DNA of 64,000 nucleotides. Source: an uncultured Desulfobacterales bacterium (GTDB lineage: Bacteria; Desulfobacterota; Desulfobacteria; Desulfobacterales; SpSt-501). The notes beneath the pieces were generated by a model. It saw only the letters and a program-made list of their open reading frames with translations. It did not search any database and was not told where the DNA came from. The stretch lies in contig CALIUY010000001.1 of NCBI GenBank assembly GCA_938048455.1, forward strand, positions 1 to 64,000, given 5' to 3'. This document shows positions 43,444 to 53,480 of the stretch, in pieces. Within the stretch, counting starts at the first letter, position 1; each line of letters begins with the position of its first letter. The position numbers were made by a program, and so were the translations under genes.

Positions 43444-44550
43444 ATGCCCCGAGCGAACATCGAACTGCCTGAAGCGATCGCCTATCTCTCCATTCTGGAC
43501 GAGCAGGGCCGTCTCGACCGCGAGCTCGAGCCCCGCATCGACGAGGGACTTCTCCTTCGACTCTACCGGACGATGCTCCTCGCCCGGCGCTTCGACGAGC
43601 GCCTTCTCAGCCTCCAGCGTCAGGGCCGCATCGGGACCTTTCCTCCGAGCTCAGGTCAGGAAGCCGCCCATCTCGGGGCGGTGGCGGTGCTGGAGCCGGA
43701 TGACTGGATGGTCCCGGCCTTCCGTGAGCTCGCCGCGGAGCTCTGGCGCGGCCGAACCCTCGAGAGCGTTCTGCTTTACAACGCCGGCTTCAACGAGGGT
43801 GCGCGCATCCCTCCGGAGCGCAACGACCTGCCGATCTCCATCCCCGTCGGCTCGCAGATTCTGCACGCCGTCGGCATCGCCTGGGCGCTGCGTTACCGGA
43901 AGACGGACCGGGTGGCGATGGTCTTCTTCGGCGACGGAGCGACCTCCCAGGGCGACTTCCACGAGGGCCTGAATTTCGCCGGGGTCTTTTCGCTTCCGGT
44001 CGTGTTCGTCTGCCAGAACAACCAGTGGGCGATCTCCCATCCCCGCTCCCGCCAGACCCGCTCCCGCACCCTCGCCCAGAAGGCCCTCGCTTACGGGATC
44101 CGCGGCATCCAGGTCGACGGCAACGATCTGCTCGCCGTGTACGCCGCGGCCGGCGAGGCGGTCGCGCGCGCCCGCGCCGGCGAAGGCGCCACCCTGATCG
44201 AGTGCGTCACCTACCGTCTCTCCGTGCACACCACCGCCGACGACCCCCGCCGCTACCGCACCGACGAAGAGGTCGAGGCTTGGCGCCGGCGGGACCCGCT
44301 GACCCGCTTCCAGAACTACCTCGCCGAGCGCGGGATCCTTTCCGAGGAGAAGATCCGGGGGAGCGAAGAGGAGGTCGGACGCGAAATCCAGCAGGCCGTC
44401 GAGCGCGCCGAGGAAGAGATGAAGAGACTTGCGGACCCGCTCGCCCTTTTTGATCACCTCTGGGCCGAAATGCCCGCTTCGCTGCGCGAGCAGCGCGAGG
44501 AATTCATCGCCGCAATGTCGGCCCCTCCCAGGGAGGACAGGCATGGCTAA
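43444..44550 (+). CDS. pdhA: Pyruvate dehydrogenase (acetyl-transferring) E1 alpha subunit
   Basis: 368 aa from ATG 43444 with GGAGG upstream. Thiamin-diphosphate motif GDGATSQGDFHEGLNFA...NN (Gly-Asp-Gly to Asn-Asn, about 30 residues) and family blocks GRIGTFPPSSGQEAA, PAFRELAAELWRG, YRLSVHTTADDPRRY. Decarboxylates pyruvate, or a branched-chain 2-oxo acid: the alpha2beta2 form is shared by both. The operon with E2 and E3 and one lipoyl domain points to pyruvate. Overlaps pdhB by 8 bases. Confidence 0.88.
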   Translation: MPRANIELPEAIAYLSILDEQGRLDRELEPRIDEGLLLRLYRTMLLARRFDERLLSLQRQGRIGTFPPSSGQEAAHLGAVAVLEPDDWMVPAFRELAAELWRGRTLESVLLYNAGFNEGARIPPERNDLPISIPVGSQILHAVGIAWALRYRKTDRVAMVFFGDGATSQGDFHEGLNFAGVFSLPVVFVCQNNQWAISHPRSRQTRSRTLAQKALAYGIRGIQVDGNDLLAVYAAAGEAVARARAGEGATLIECVTYRLSVHTTADDPRRYRTDEEVEAWRRRDPLTRFQNYLAERGILSEEKIRGSEEEVGREIQQAVERAEEEMKRLADPLALFDHLWAEMPASLREQREEFIAAMSAPPREDRHG

Positions 44551-45526
44551 ACGGAATCTGGTCCAGGCCCTGAACCTCGCCCTCCGCCAGGAAATGGAGC
44601 GGGACGACCGGGTCATCGTGCTGGGGGAAGATGTCGGCCGCGACGGTGGGGTCTTCCGTGTGACCGAAGGCTTGATCGAGCGCTTCGGCGAAGAGCGCGT
44701 GGTGGACACGCCGCTGGCCGAGTCGGCGATCGTCGGCGCCTCGATCGGCATGGCCGTGGCCGGACTGCGTCCGGTGTGCGAGATTCAGTTCGACGGGTTC
44801 ACCTATTACGCCATGCACCAGATCGAGTCCCACGCCGCCCGCCTGCGCTGGCGCTCCCAGGGCCGCCACGAGGTCCCGCTGGTCGTCCGAGCGCCCTACG
44901 GCGGCGGGGTGCGCGCGCTCGAGCACCACTCCGAGAGCCGCGAGGCCCTGTGGGCCCACCTGCCCGGGCTGAAGACGGTGATTCCCTCGGGGCCCCGCAA
45001 CGCACGCGCCTTGCTGGTGAGCGCGATCCGCGACCCCGATCCGGTGATGTTCTTCGAGCCGAAAGCCCTCTACCGCGCTTTCCGCGAGGAGGTTCCCGAA
45101 GCGGAGGAAACCTTGCCCCTGGGCCGCTCGCGGGTCGCCCGCGAAGGCACCGACCTCACCCTCGTCGCCTACGGGGCGATGCTGCGCCCGACGCTCGAAG
45201 CGGCCGAAGAGCTCAAGCGCTCGCGGGGCGCCGAGGCCGAAGTGATCGATCTGCTCACGATCTCGCCCCTCGACGACACGCTGCTCGTCGCCTCGGCCCG
45301 CAAGACGGGTCGGGTGGCCGTGGTCCACGAAGCCCCGCGGAGCTTCGGACCGGGGGCGGAAATCGTGGCCCGGCTCGTGGAAAAGGCGTTCTACCATCTC
45401 GAGGCCCCCGTGGCACGGGTGACGGGCTACGACGTCATCATCCCCCTCTTCAGCCGCGAACGCTACTACCTCCCCGATGTCCCGCGCATCGTGCAGGCGG
45501 CGCAACGGCTTCTGGAAGCGCCCTGA
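44543..45526 (+). CDS. pdhB: Pyruvate dehydrogenase E1 beta subunit
   Basis: 327 aa from ATG 44543, inside the last codons of pdhA. Family blocks: VIVLGEDVGRDGGVFRVTEGL, VVDTPLAESAIVGASIGMAVAG, PVVVRAPYGGG-like VVRAPYGGGVRALEHHSES and PVARVTGYDVIIPLF. It completes the alpha2beta2 E1 active site and binds E2. The E2 gene begins 30 bases later. Confidence 0.92.
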   Translation: MAKRNLVQALNLALRQEMERDDRVIVLGEDVGRDGGVFRVTEGLIERFGEERVVDTPLAESAIVGASIGMAVAGLRPVCEIQFDGFTYYAMHQIESHAARLRWRSQGRHEVPLVVRAPYGGGVRALEHHSESREALWAHLPGLKTVIPSGPRNARALLVSAIRDPDPVMFFEPKALYRAFREEVPEAEETLPLGRSRVAREGTDLTLVAYGAMLRPTLEAAEELKRSRGAEAEVIDLLTISPLDDTLLVASARKTGRVAVVHEAPRSFGPGAEIVARLVEKAFYHLEAPVARVTGYDVIIPLFSRERYYLPDVPRIVQAAQRLLEAP

Positions 45527-45555
45527 TCCGGAAGAAAGGAAAGGTCTCCAGCGCC

Positions 45556-46839
45556 ATGATCCGCGAATTCAAATTGCCCGACCTGGGCGAAGGGGTTCAC
45601 GAGGGCGAAATTCTCTCCGTCCGGATCGCCGCGGGGCAGGCCGTGCGGGAGGGGGAAATCCTCCTCGAAGTCGAAACCGACAAGGCGGCGGTCGAAATCC
45701 CCTCGCCGTTCACCGGCACCGTGATCGAGGTCCGCGTCCGCCCGGGACAAACGGTTCACGTGGGTGAGGTCCTGGTCACCGTCGAAACCGGGGAAGCGAG
45801 TCCGGAGGACAAACCCGCGCCGGCGGCCGCGGCGGAGAAATCCCCGCCGGAGCCCGCGGCGCCTTCCGCCCCGCCGGGGGAACCCCGCCGCGGTCCGGTA
45901 CCCGCCTCGCCCGCCACGCGGCGGCTCGCGCGCGAGCTCGGGGTCGATCTTTCCCGGGTTCCGGGGAGCGGTCCCGCCGGGCTGGTCACGGCGGAAGACG
46001 TGCGGGCGTTTGCGGCGCGGATCCCTTCTGCCGCCTCGCCGGCCGCCGCCGCGCAACCGTCGGCTGCGCCGGCCTCCCCCGCGGTCGAGGAGGCGGACGC
46101 GCTGCCGGACTTTTCCCGCTGGGGACCCGTCGAACGCATCCCGTTCCGCTCGCTGCGGCGGGCGACGGCGCGGCGCATGACCCTTTCCTGGTCGCGCATC
46201 CCGCATGTGACCAGCCTGGAGATGATCGATGTGACCCGCCTGGAGGCCTTCCGCAAAAAACACAAGGGGCCGGTGGAGGCTCTCGGCGGCCGGCTCACCC
46301 TCACCGTCTTTGCGCTCAAGGCGGCCGCGACCGTGCTCAAGGGCCATCCGCGGATCAACGCTTCGCTCGACGAGGCCGCAGGCGAGATCGTACTCAAAAA
46401 ACACTACCACCTCGGGGTCGCCGTCAACACCGAGGAGGGCCTGGTCGTCCCCGTGGTGCGCCATGTCGACGACAAGAGCCTCAAGGAAATCGCCGTCGAG
46501 CTGAAGGGGCTGATCGAGCGCGCTCATGCCCGCAAGCTCACCCGCGAGGAGCTCCAGGGCGGAACCTTCACCCTCACCAACGCCGGGGCCCTCGGCGGCT
46601 GGAGTTTCACACCCATCATCCACTATCCCCAAGCGGCGATCCTGGGGCTGGGCGAAGCGCGACTCGAGCCCGTGGTCATCTCCGAGGGCGGGCGGCCGCG
46701 CCTGGCGGCGCGGCTGCGAATGCCCGCCGTGCTGAGCATCGACCACCGGCTGCTCGACGGCGCCGACGCCGTGGGGTTCCTGCGGGCCTTCCGGCGGATG
46801 CTCGAGGATCCCGACGAACTGCTGCTCTCGCTCGTCTAG
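45556..46839 (+). CDS. pdhC: Dihydrolipoyl acyltransferase (E2) of the pyruvate dehydrogenase complex
   Basis: 427 aa. One lipoyl domain (residues 1-78) with lipoyl Lys43 in VETDKAAVEI, a Pro/Ala linker, a peripheral-subunit-binding domain (about 112-155: ASPATRRLARELGVDLSRVP), a second linker, and the catalytic domain ending in SIDHRLLDGADAVGF (His and Asp of the acyltransferase). It moves the acyl group to CoA. A single lipoyl domain suits a small E2. Confidence 0.93.
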   Translation: MIREFKLPDLGEGVHEGEILSVRIAAGQAVREGEILLEVETDKAAVEIPSPFTGTVIEVRVRPGQTVHVGEVLVTVETGEASPEDKPAPAAAAEKSPPEPAAPSAPPGEPRRGPVPASPATRRLARELGVDLSRVPGSGPAGLVTAEDVRAFAARIPSAASPAAAAQPSAAPASPAVEEADALPDFSRWGPVERIPFRSLRRATARRMTLSWSRIPHVTSLEMIDVTRLEAFRKKHKGPVEALGGRLTLTVFALKAAATVLKGHPRINASLDEAAGEIVLKKHYHLGVAVNTEEGLVVPVVRHVDDKSLKEIAVELKGLIERAHARKLTREELQGGTFTLTNAGALGGWSFTPIIHYPQAAILGLGEARLEPVVISEGGRPRLAARLRMPAVLSIDHRLLDGADAVGFLRAFRRMLEDPDELLLSLV

Positions 46840-46871
46840 CCCGCCCCGGCCGAAACGAAAGGGCGATTTTC

Positions 46872-48308
46872 ATGGTCATGGGGGAATTGAGTCAGGAGAC
46901 CGAAGTTCTGGTGATCGGCGGCGGCCCCGGGGGCTACGCCGCGGCCTTCCGCGCGGCCGATCTCGGCCTCGAAGTGACGCTCGTAGACACCGCCCCCCGG
47001 CCGGGAGGCGTCTGCCTCTATCGGGGATGCATCCCCTCGAAGACGTTTCTGCACCTGGCCGAACTCGTCCTCGACGCGGCCGCGGCGGCCGGCCGCGGGA
47101 TCCGCTTCGGCGCCCCGCGGATCGATCCCGAGGGGCTGCGGCGGTGGAAGGCCCAGGTGATCGAAAAAATGGCCGAGGGGCTCACCGCACTCGCCCGGCG
47201 GCGCAACGTCCAGCTCATCCAGGGGCGTGCCGAGTTCGAATCCTCCGCGTCCGTTCTCCTGCACGACGCCGAAATCCGCCGCCTCCGCTTCCGCCATGCG
47301 GTGATCGCCACGGGGTCGCGCCCGATCGCACCGCCCGGCGTGGAGTTCCGGCCCGGGGGACGGATCATGAGCTCAACCGGAGCTCTCGCCCTAGCCGACA
47401 TCCCCGAATCGCTGCTCGTGATCGGCGGCGGCTATGTCGGACTCGAGCTGGGCATGGTCTACGCCGCCTTCGGGTCCCGGGTGACGCTCGTCGAGCGGCA
47501 GGAGCGGATCCTCGCCGGGGTCGACGGTGATCTCGCCCGACCGCTTTTCGAACGCCTCCGGGGTCTGTTCGCCGCGATGCACTTCCGGACCCGGGTGGTC
47601 GAGCTCGTCGAAGAAGAAGAAAGCGTGCGGGCGCGACTGTCGGGGGAATCCGGGGAAATCGAGGAGCGTTTTTCGCGCGCGCTCGTCGCCGTCGGGCGCC
47701 GACCGGCCACCGAGGGGCTGGGTTTGGAGAAGACGGGGGTGGAGCGCGACGAGCGGGGTTTCATCCGCGTCGACGCCCGGATGGCGACCGCCGAGCCGCG
47801 GATTCGGGCCGTGGGCGATGCGGTCGGCGGCCTGATGCTCGCCCACAAGGCCAGCGCCGAGGGCAAGGTGGCCGCCGAGGCGATCGCGGGAAAGCCCGCG
47901 CAGTTCGACGCCCGCGCCGTGCCGGCCGTCGTCTACACCGACCCGCAGGTCGCCTGGTGCGGACTGACCGAGGAAGAGGCCCGGCGCCTCGGCATCGAGG
48001 TGCAGGTAACCCGCTTTCCCTGGAGATTTTCCGGTCGCGCCGTGACCCTGGGAGCTTCCGAAGGCTTGACCAAACTGATCGTCGAGCCGGGAACCGGCCG
48101 CATTCTCGGCCTGGGCGTCTGCGGCCGACATGCCGAAGGGCTGATCGCCGAGGGGGTGCTGGCCGTGGAGATGGGGGCGCTCGCCGAGGATCTCGCCGCC
48201 ATCCTGCATCCGCACCCCACGCTTTCCGAAACCGAGGGCGAGGCCGCCGAGCTCTTCTTCGGCAACGCCGTCCACCTCCTGGGAAAGACGCCCTCGCCTG
48301 CCCGCTGA
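46872..48308 (+). CDS. lpdA: Dihydrolipoyl dehydrogenase (E3)
   Basis: 478 aa. FAD motif VLVIGGGPGGYAAAFRAADLG, redox disulfide in GGVCLYRGCIPSK, NAD-binding SLLVIGGGYVGLELGMVYAA, and at the C-terminus the catalytic HPHPTLSETEG with His-Pro-Thr. Re-oxidises lipoyl groups and makes NADH. An alternative ATG lies two codons later (46878). Last gene of the operon, 32 bases after the E2 stop. Confidence 0.95.
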   Translation: MVMGELSQETEVLVIGGGPGGYAAAFRAADLGLEVTLVDTAPRPGGVCLYRGCIPSKTFLHLAELVLDAAAAAGRGIRFGAPRIDPEGLRRWKAQVIEKMAEGLTALARRRNVQLIQGRAEFESSASVLLHDAEIRRLRFRHAVIATGSRPIAPPGVEFRPGGRIMSSTGALALADIPESLLVIGGGYVGLELGMVYAAFGSRVTLVERQERILAGVDGDLARPLFERLRGLFAAMHFRTRVVELVEEEESVRARLSGESGEIEERFSRALVAVGRRPATEGLGLEKTGVERDERGFIRVDARMATAEPRIRAVGDAVGGLMLAHKASAEGKVAAEAIAGKPAQFDARAVPAVVYTDPQVAWCGLTEEEARRLGIEVQVTRFPWRFSGRAVTLGASEGLTKLIVEPGTGRILGLGVCGRHAEGLIAEGVLAVEMGALAEDLAAILHPHPTLSETEGEAAELFFGNAVHLLGKTPSPAR

Positions 48309-48321
48309 ACCCGCGACGGCT

Positions 48322-48807
48322 TCAGCGCAAATAGCGCGCGATCCAGGCGTCGTTCACCTGCACCGCCGTCACCTCGCCGCGGGCGCATTCCTCCCCGGCG
48401 GCCAGCACGCGGATCGCGATCTGGGCCCGGCGGCCCTCGAGCGCCTTCACCCGGCCGCGCAGCTCAAGTTCGGCCGCAAGCGGCGTGGGACGGAGGTAAT
48501 CGACGTGCAGGGAGGCGGTGACGAAACGCACGGGCGGATCGGATCCCGGCTCGCGCCCCTCCGCCCGGAGTTTCGCCGCCGCCGCCGTTCCCGTGCCGTG
48601 GCAGTCGATCAGGGAGGCGATCAACCCCCCATAGACGGTCCCCGGCAACGCCGTGTGGTAGGGCTGCGGCCGGAAACGGCATACGCTCTCCTCGCCTTCC
48701 CAGAAGCTGCGGATCTTCAAGCCCTGGGGGTTGAGACGGCCGCAGCCGTAGCAGTGGCTGAACGCCTCGGGGTAGAAATCCTGGAACGCTTTCGGCTCTT
48801 CCGTCAC
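48322..48807 (-). CDS. PaaI-type hotdog thioesterase
   Basis: 161 aa, single hotdog domain: YGCGRLNPQGLKIRSFWEGEESVCRF, LPGTVYGGLIASLIDCHGTGTAAA (active-site region GGxxxxxxD) and RPTPLAAELELRGRV. Hydrolyses acyl-CoA-like thioesters. Substrate unknown. Converges on the E3 gene, 13 bases apart. Start ATG 48807. Confidence 0.88.
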   Translation of the reverse strand: MTEEPKAFQDFYPEAFSHCYGCGRLNPQGLKIRSFWEGEESVCRFRPQPYHTALPGTVYGGLIASLIDCHGTGTAAAAKLRAEGREPGSDPPVRFVTASLHVDYLRPTPLAAELELRGRVKALEGRRAQIAIRVLAAGEECARGEVTAVQVNDAWIARYLR

Positions 48808-48814
48808 GGAAGGC

Positions 48815-49030
48815 TCAATCCTCCTTCTGGTACTTGAAGGAAAGGCTGACCCGGGCGCGGTAGGCGACGACCTTTCCTTTCTCGATTTTCATGTCGAGTT
48901 TGCTGATCTCGGCGACGCGCAGGTCGCGAAGCGAGCGCGAGGCGGTCTCGACCGCCTGCCGGGCCGCATCCTCCCAGGACGTGGGGCTGGTTCCGACGAG
49001 TTCGATGATCTTGTAGACGCTCTCGGCCAT
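48815..49030 (-). CDS. Dodecin family protein
   Basis: 71 aa. The dodecin signature reads VYKIIELVGTSPTSWEDAARQAV, then RSLRDLRVAEISKLDMKI and VAYRARVSLSFKYQ. Twelve copies form a hollow shell that binds FMN or flavin pairs and limits free flavin. The Trp in TSWEDA stacks with flavin. ATG at 49030 with AGGAGG. Flavin storage would suit the flavoprotein-rich neighbourhood. Confidence 0.92.
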   Translation of the reverse strand: MAESVYKIIELVGTSPTSWEDAARQAVETASRSLRDLRVAEISKLDMKIEKGKVVAYRARVSLSFKYQKED

Positions 49031-49303
49031 GGGGTCCTCCTTTTCCGAAACGGTTCGGACCGGTGAAGGGTTGGGGGGAGTCACCGCGGGCGGCCGGGGG
49101 CCGCTGCGCGGCGAAAGGCCGAATCGCCTGCATCCGCTGCCGCCGCCCGGGCCCGGAGGATCGAGGGAAGGGCTCGGGGTCACCGCCGGTGCGCAAATCG
49201 TCACCGCTTCGGGGGCCCGGGGCAAAGAGAAAAACCGCTTGCGGCGGCGGGACCGATAGCCGCCGCATAGCGGAAAGCGGCCCCGCAAGTCAAGGCCGGG
49301 CTT

Positions 49304-49891
49304 TCAGGCAAGAAAATAGGTGTGCGTGGGACAGAGCAGATGGGGTCGCGCCTTCGTGGGGCGGTTGGTGGTACACCGGCTGCGCTTCATGTTCCGCAGG
49401 CGGTGGGAGTCGAAGAAATAAATCTCTTTTTCGCTGATCGCATGCGAGACGGTCCAGTGGTCCCAAAAGCGTCCTCCCACGCCGATCAGGACGGCGCGCT
49501 TTTCCCCCGCGGCGAGGAAGGCCATGGCCTCGTTCCAGAAATCGTCGAGGGAGGTTTCCGGGCGGTGCTTGAAGGGCATGGTGCGCTCGGGAATGCGGCT
49601 GCCGGCGACCTCCCGCAGAATGCTGCCCACGGTGTTGAGGGTGATTCCTTCGGTGAGGACTTTGGCCAGGTCCTCGTTTTCGTCCAGCCAGGCCAGGATT
49701 TCGCCGAAAAGCCGCTTCGCCTCCTCGGCGCTCAGATCCGAGATGATGCGTGCGGCGTTGACGATGCTGTAGACGGCACAGAGTCCGTCCAACGCCCCCT
49801 GATGAAAAGGCTTCAACTCCTTGCCCCGAATGTAGAGGGCCCCCTTGCGCCGCGTGGAACGCGGGCAAGGATTCGGCGGTGTCGGAGACAT
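49304..49891 (-). CDS. Papain-like cysteine-peptidase-fold protein of unknown function
   Basis: 195 aa. Possible catalytic triad in correct order: Cys38 in ALDGLCAVYSIVNA, His145 in FWDHWTVSH and Asp161 in EIYFFDSH. The C39/papain fold is usual for peptidases that remove leader peptides or ubiquitin-like tails, or act as toxins. No signal peptide. Codon use is less GC-biased than in the neighbours, and the upstream DNA is AT-rich with a near-consensus promoter. No substrate gene is seen near. Confidence 0.7.
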   Translation of the reverse strand: MSPTPPNPCPRSTRRKGALYIRGKELKPFHQGALDGLCAVYSIVNAARIISDLSAEEAKRLFGEILAWLDENEDLAKVLTEGITLNTVGSILREVAGSRIPERTMPFKHRPETSLDDFWNEAMAFLAAGEKRAVLIGVGGRFWDHWTVSHAISEKEIYFFDSHRLRNMKRSRCTTNRPTKARPHLLCPTHTYFLA

Positions 49892-50258
49892 TGCGGTTGA
49901 ACTCCCGGGTGGTATGGATCTCCAGCGGTCGAAAGAGGATCGCCTGAAGCAGGAAAGGGCCCAGTCGTGGGCCCATAGGGAAACACCTGTATCGTTTCGC
50001 GCCGCAACCGCCCCTTTCCGCGCGCATGCACACCGGACGGCCGCAGCGTCGATCGCCGAAATTGCGATCGACGGCTCGATTATAGCGCAACGGGAGGGAA
50101 AAGCAAGGATTCTCTCCGAAAACAGAATCCCAATGATATTTCCAATAGTTAGGACTTAACCAGGCGTTGTCTCGGCGCTTCGGGATTGAGCTTTCGGACG
50201 ATCCCCGCTATGAGGATCGCTTTCCGCCCGAAAAGCTGCGAGCTCAAGGAGGCGAACG
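49892..50258. other. Intergenic region with AT-rich promoter segment
   Basis: 367 bases. The right part (50090-50165) is AT-rich, unlike the surroundings, and has the promoter of the papain-like gene at 50079-50106. The 180 bases after the promoter are an untranslated leader with no clear structure. The plus-strand gene at 50259 has an AAGGAGG just before it. Confidence 0.6.
50079..50106 (-). promoter_or_regulatory. Promoter for the papain-like gene
   Basis: Minus strand TTGCTT (50106-50101), 16-base spacer, consensus TATAAT (50084-50079). It is among the best sigma-70 promoters in the window and reads toward 49891. Confidence 0.65.
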
Positions 50259-51296
50259 GTGGATTTCCGAACGCGGCGGGCAAGCCGTGAAGCCGAATTT
50301 GAAATCGAGCGCCCCGCCGCGGCGATCGCGGCCATGCAGCGACCCGACGGGGATATTCCCTGGAGCCCCGGCATGAAGACCGACCCTTGGGATCTCGTCG
50401 AGGCGGCCATGGGCCTCGCCGTGGCCGGCCGCATCGATCTCGCCCGCCGTGCCTATCGCTGGCTGGCCGAGCGCCAGCTCGCCGACGGAAGCTGGTACAG
50501 CGCCTATCGGCAGGGCGTTCCCATCGACCGCACGCGCGAGGCCCATTTCGCCGCCTATCCGGCGGTCGGCATCTACCAGGACTTCCTGCTCACCTCCGAC
50601 CGCGGCTTCCTGGCGGAGATGTGGCCGACGGTCGCCTCCGGCATCGAGTTCGCGCTGCGCCTGCAGGCCGCGGGCGGGGAGATCCGGTGGGCGATCAGCC
50701 CCGAAGGCGCCGTCGACCCCATGGCGTTGCTTACGGCCTCGAGTTCAGTCTTTTTCAGCCTGCGTTGCGCCCTCGCCGTGGGCGAGCTTCTCGGCAAGCG
50801 GCGGCCGCTCTGGACGGAGGCCCTCCGGCGACTGGGGGAAGCCATCCGTTTTCGTCCGCGCCTGTTCAACGTGGCCAAGGCACGCTATTCGATGGACTGG
50901 TTCTACCCCGTGCTGGCCGGAGTGCGGACCGGTGCGGACGCGGAGCGGCGGATCGCGCGCGGATGGCGCAAATTCGTCGTCGAAGGTCTCGGGGTGCGCT
51001 GCGTCGCCGACCGGCCCTGGATCACGATCGCCGAAACCTCGGAGCTGGCGCTCGCTCTTGCGGCCATGGGGCGTCTGGATCGGGCGCGCCTCGTCTTCCA
51101 GTGGATCGCCGAGCGCCGCTTCGCCGACGGCTCCTACATCGCCGGATTCACCTTCCCCGACATGACCGTCTGGCCGACGGAGTCCTTTTCCTGGACCAAC
51201 GCCGGGGTGCTGCTCGCCGCCGACGCCCTCTTCGGGATCACCTCCGCCTCGGGCCTCTTTCATCACCGGCCCGGGGCCCCGGGACTTTCGCGCTGA
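50259..51296 (+). CDS. Alpha/alpha-toroid protein (prenyltransferase/glycosidase-like fold)
   Basis: 345 aa from a GTG at 50259 with AAGGAGG. Repeated paired helices with Asp-Gly-Ser-Trp-type turns (LADGSWYSAY, FADGSYIAGFTF), as in squalene-cyclase-like and glycosidase (alpha/alpha)6 toroids. Blocks DPWDLVEAAMGLAVAG, AAYPAVGIYQDFL and RPRLFNVAKARYSMDWFYPVL recur in deltaproteobacterial proteins of unknown role. No signal peptide. Its 3' end overlaps the converging MFS gene by 34 bases. Confidence 0.8.
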   Translation: MDFRTRRASREAEFEIERPAAAIAAMQRPDGDIPWSPGMKTDPWDLVEAAMGLAVAGRIDLARRAYRWLAERQLADGSWYSAYRQGVPIDRTREAHFAAYPAVGIYQDFLLTSDRGFLAEMWPTVASGIEFALRLQAAGGEIRWAISPEGAVDPMALLTASSSVFFSLRCALAVGELLGKRRPLWTEALRRLGEAIRFRPRLFNVAKARYSMDWFYPVLAGVRTGADAERRIARGWRKFVVEGLGVRCVADRPWITIAETSELALALAAMGRLDRARLVFQWIAERRFADGSYIAGFTFPDMTVWPTESFSWTNAGVLLAADALFGITSASGLFHHRPGAPGLSR

Positions 51297-52492
51297 GTTC
51301 CCGCCGGCGCCCCCTCGCCCCCGCCCCGCCGCTTGCCGGCCGCATACAACCCGAAGAGCAGCCCGCCGGCGAGAGCGATCCCGGCGCTGACCGCAAAGAG
51401 GCCGAAGGATCCCAACCGGGCAAAGAGCGCCCCCTGAAGAAAGAATCCCGCCATCAACCCCAGGCCGTAGGTGAGGGCGTTGTTGAGCGCCTGCCCCAGG
51501 TTCTTCCCCCCCGCAGGGGCGAGCCGATCCATGTAGAGCAGGCTCGCCATGTGGAAGGCGCCGTAGGTCAGCGCGTGCAGGACTTGCGAAGCCAGCAAAG
51601 CCGCGGTCGATACGGTCAGGGCGAGCATTGTCCAGCGCAGCACGGCGGCGGCGAAGGCGACGAGGAGCACCCGCTCCAAAGAGAAGCGGCGAAACAGGGC
51701 GGAGGAGGCCGTCATGGCCACGATTTCGGCCGCCGAAGCGAGTGCCCAGGCGGCGCCGATGAAGGCCGTGGTGCGGCCCTGGGCGGCCAAATGAATCGAA
51801 AAAAAGCCGTAGTACGCCCCGTGGCTGGCCAGCATGAGAAAGGCGCTCGCCAGAAACACGAGGACCTCCCCGCGCACAAGCCGCCGAACGGTGCCGGGCG
51901 GCGGGGGATGGCGGCGCGGACTCTCCCGCGGCAAACCGAGGGCCGCAAGCGCCATGGCGCAGGAGCCCCCGGCGACGGCGGCGACGACGACCCGCTCCGT
52001 GGAGGCGTCGATCAGCGGGCCGAAGAGCAGCACCATGGCGATGAAACTGATCGACCCCCAGAGGCGGACGCGGCCGTAGGCGCTTTTTTCGCCGCCGAGG
52101 ATCTCGAGGCTCGCCGCCTCGAGAAAGGAGATGATCGGCGCGTAAAACATGGCGTAGAGCACCATGAGGACGGCCATGACGGCAAAACGCTCGGTGAAGA
52201 GAAAGCCCGTCCAGGCCGCGGTGCTCGCCGCATGGCACAGCAGCACGATCGCGCGGCGGCGCCCCGTCCGGTCGGCGAGCGCTCCCCAGAGCAGCGGGAA
52301 GAGTACCCAGGCGGCCGAGCGCAACGAGGAGAGCACACCGACTTCAAAGCCGGAAAGCCCGAGGTGATAGCCGTAGAGGTTGAAATAGGGGAGGTAGATC
52401 CCCATCACCCCGAAATAGAGAAAATACTGCAACGCGAGAACCGCCTTGCGGCGGGCCGCCGTTTCAGAGCGCAGGGAGATCTTCCGGTTCAC
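51263..52492 (-). CDS. Major facilitator superfamily transporter
   Basis: 409 aa with about 12 membrane segments. The motif between helices 2 and 3 is ADRTGRRRAIVLL. It resembles the group with a 3-phenylpropionate/nucleoside-permease-like N-terminus (YFLYFGVMGIYLPYFNLYGYHLGLS). Substrate unknown. Its C-terminus converges with and overlaps the toroid gene. Divergent from rlpA. Confidence 0.9.
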   Translation of the reverse strand: MNRKISLRSETAARRKAVLALQYFLYFGVMGIYLPYFNLYGYHLGLSGFEVGVLSSLRSAAWVLFPLLWGALADRTGRRRAIVLLCHAASTAAWTGFLFTERFAVMAVLMVLYAMFYAPIISFLEAASLEILGGEKSAYGRVRLWGSISFIAMVLLFGPLIDASTERVVVAAVAGGSCAMALAALGLPRESPRRHPPPPGTVRRLVRGEVLVFLASAFLMLASHGAYYGFFSIHLAAQGRTTAFIGAAWALASAAEIVAMTASSALFRRFSLERVLLVAFAAAVLRWTMLALTVSTAALLASQVLHALTYGAFHMASLLYMDRLAPAGGKNLGQALNNALTYGLGLMAGFFLQGALFARLGSFGLFAVSAGIALAGGLLFGLYAAGKRRGGGEGAPAGTQRESPGAPGR

Positions 52493-52581
52493 CGGCCGGC
52501 CTTGCGTTCGGGGCCCCTCCCGGTCGGCGGGACCGGGGGGGCGCCTTTCTCGACGAAAACGATGGACGACGGACGCGGGCG

Positions 52582-52610
52582 TTTACAGAAAACGAGGGGC
52601 GTGCTACGTT
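52582..52610 (+). promoter_or_regulatory. Promoter for rlpA
   Basis: TTTACA (52582-52587), 17-base spacer, TACGTT (52605-52610), giving a start about 60 bases before the rlpA ATG. Confidence 0.5.
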
Positions 52611-52673
52611 TGCGAACAAGCCGCGAAATCGCCCGCAAGCGCTTTCGGCATCACCGTCATGCGAAGGACCGCC

Positions 52674-53462
<789 letters not shown>

Positions 53463-53480
53463 ACCGAAGAGGAATCGGCG

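Noticed and set aside
47231-47250. gagttcgaatcctc resembling a tRNA T-arm
   Set aside because: It lies inside the lpdA gene and no tRNA fold surrounds it.
43444-48308. Branched-chain 2-oxo acid dehydrogenase as alternative for the E1-E2-E3 operon
   Set aside because: Cannot be excluded, but the single lipoyl domain, lengths and lack of branched-chain catabolic genes favour pyruvate.
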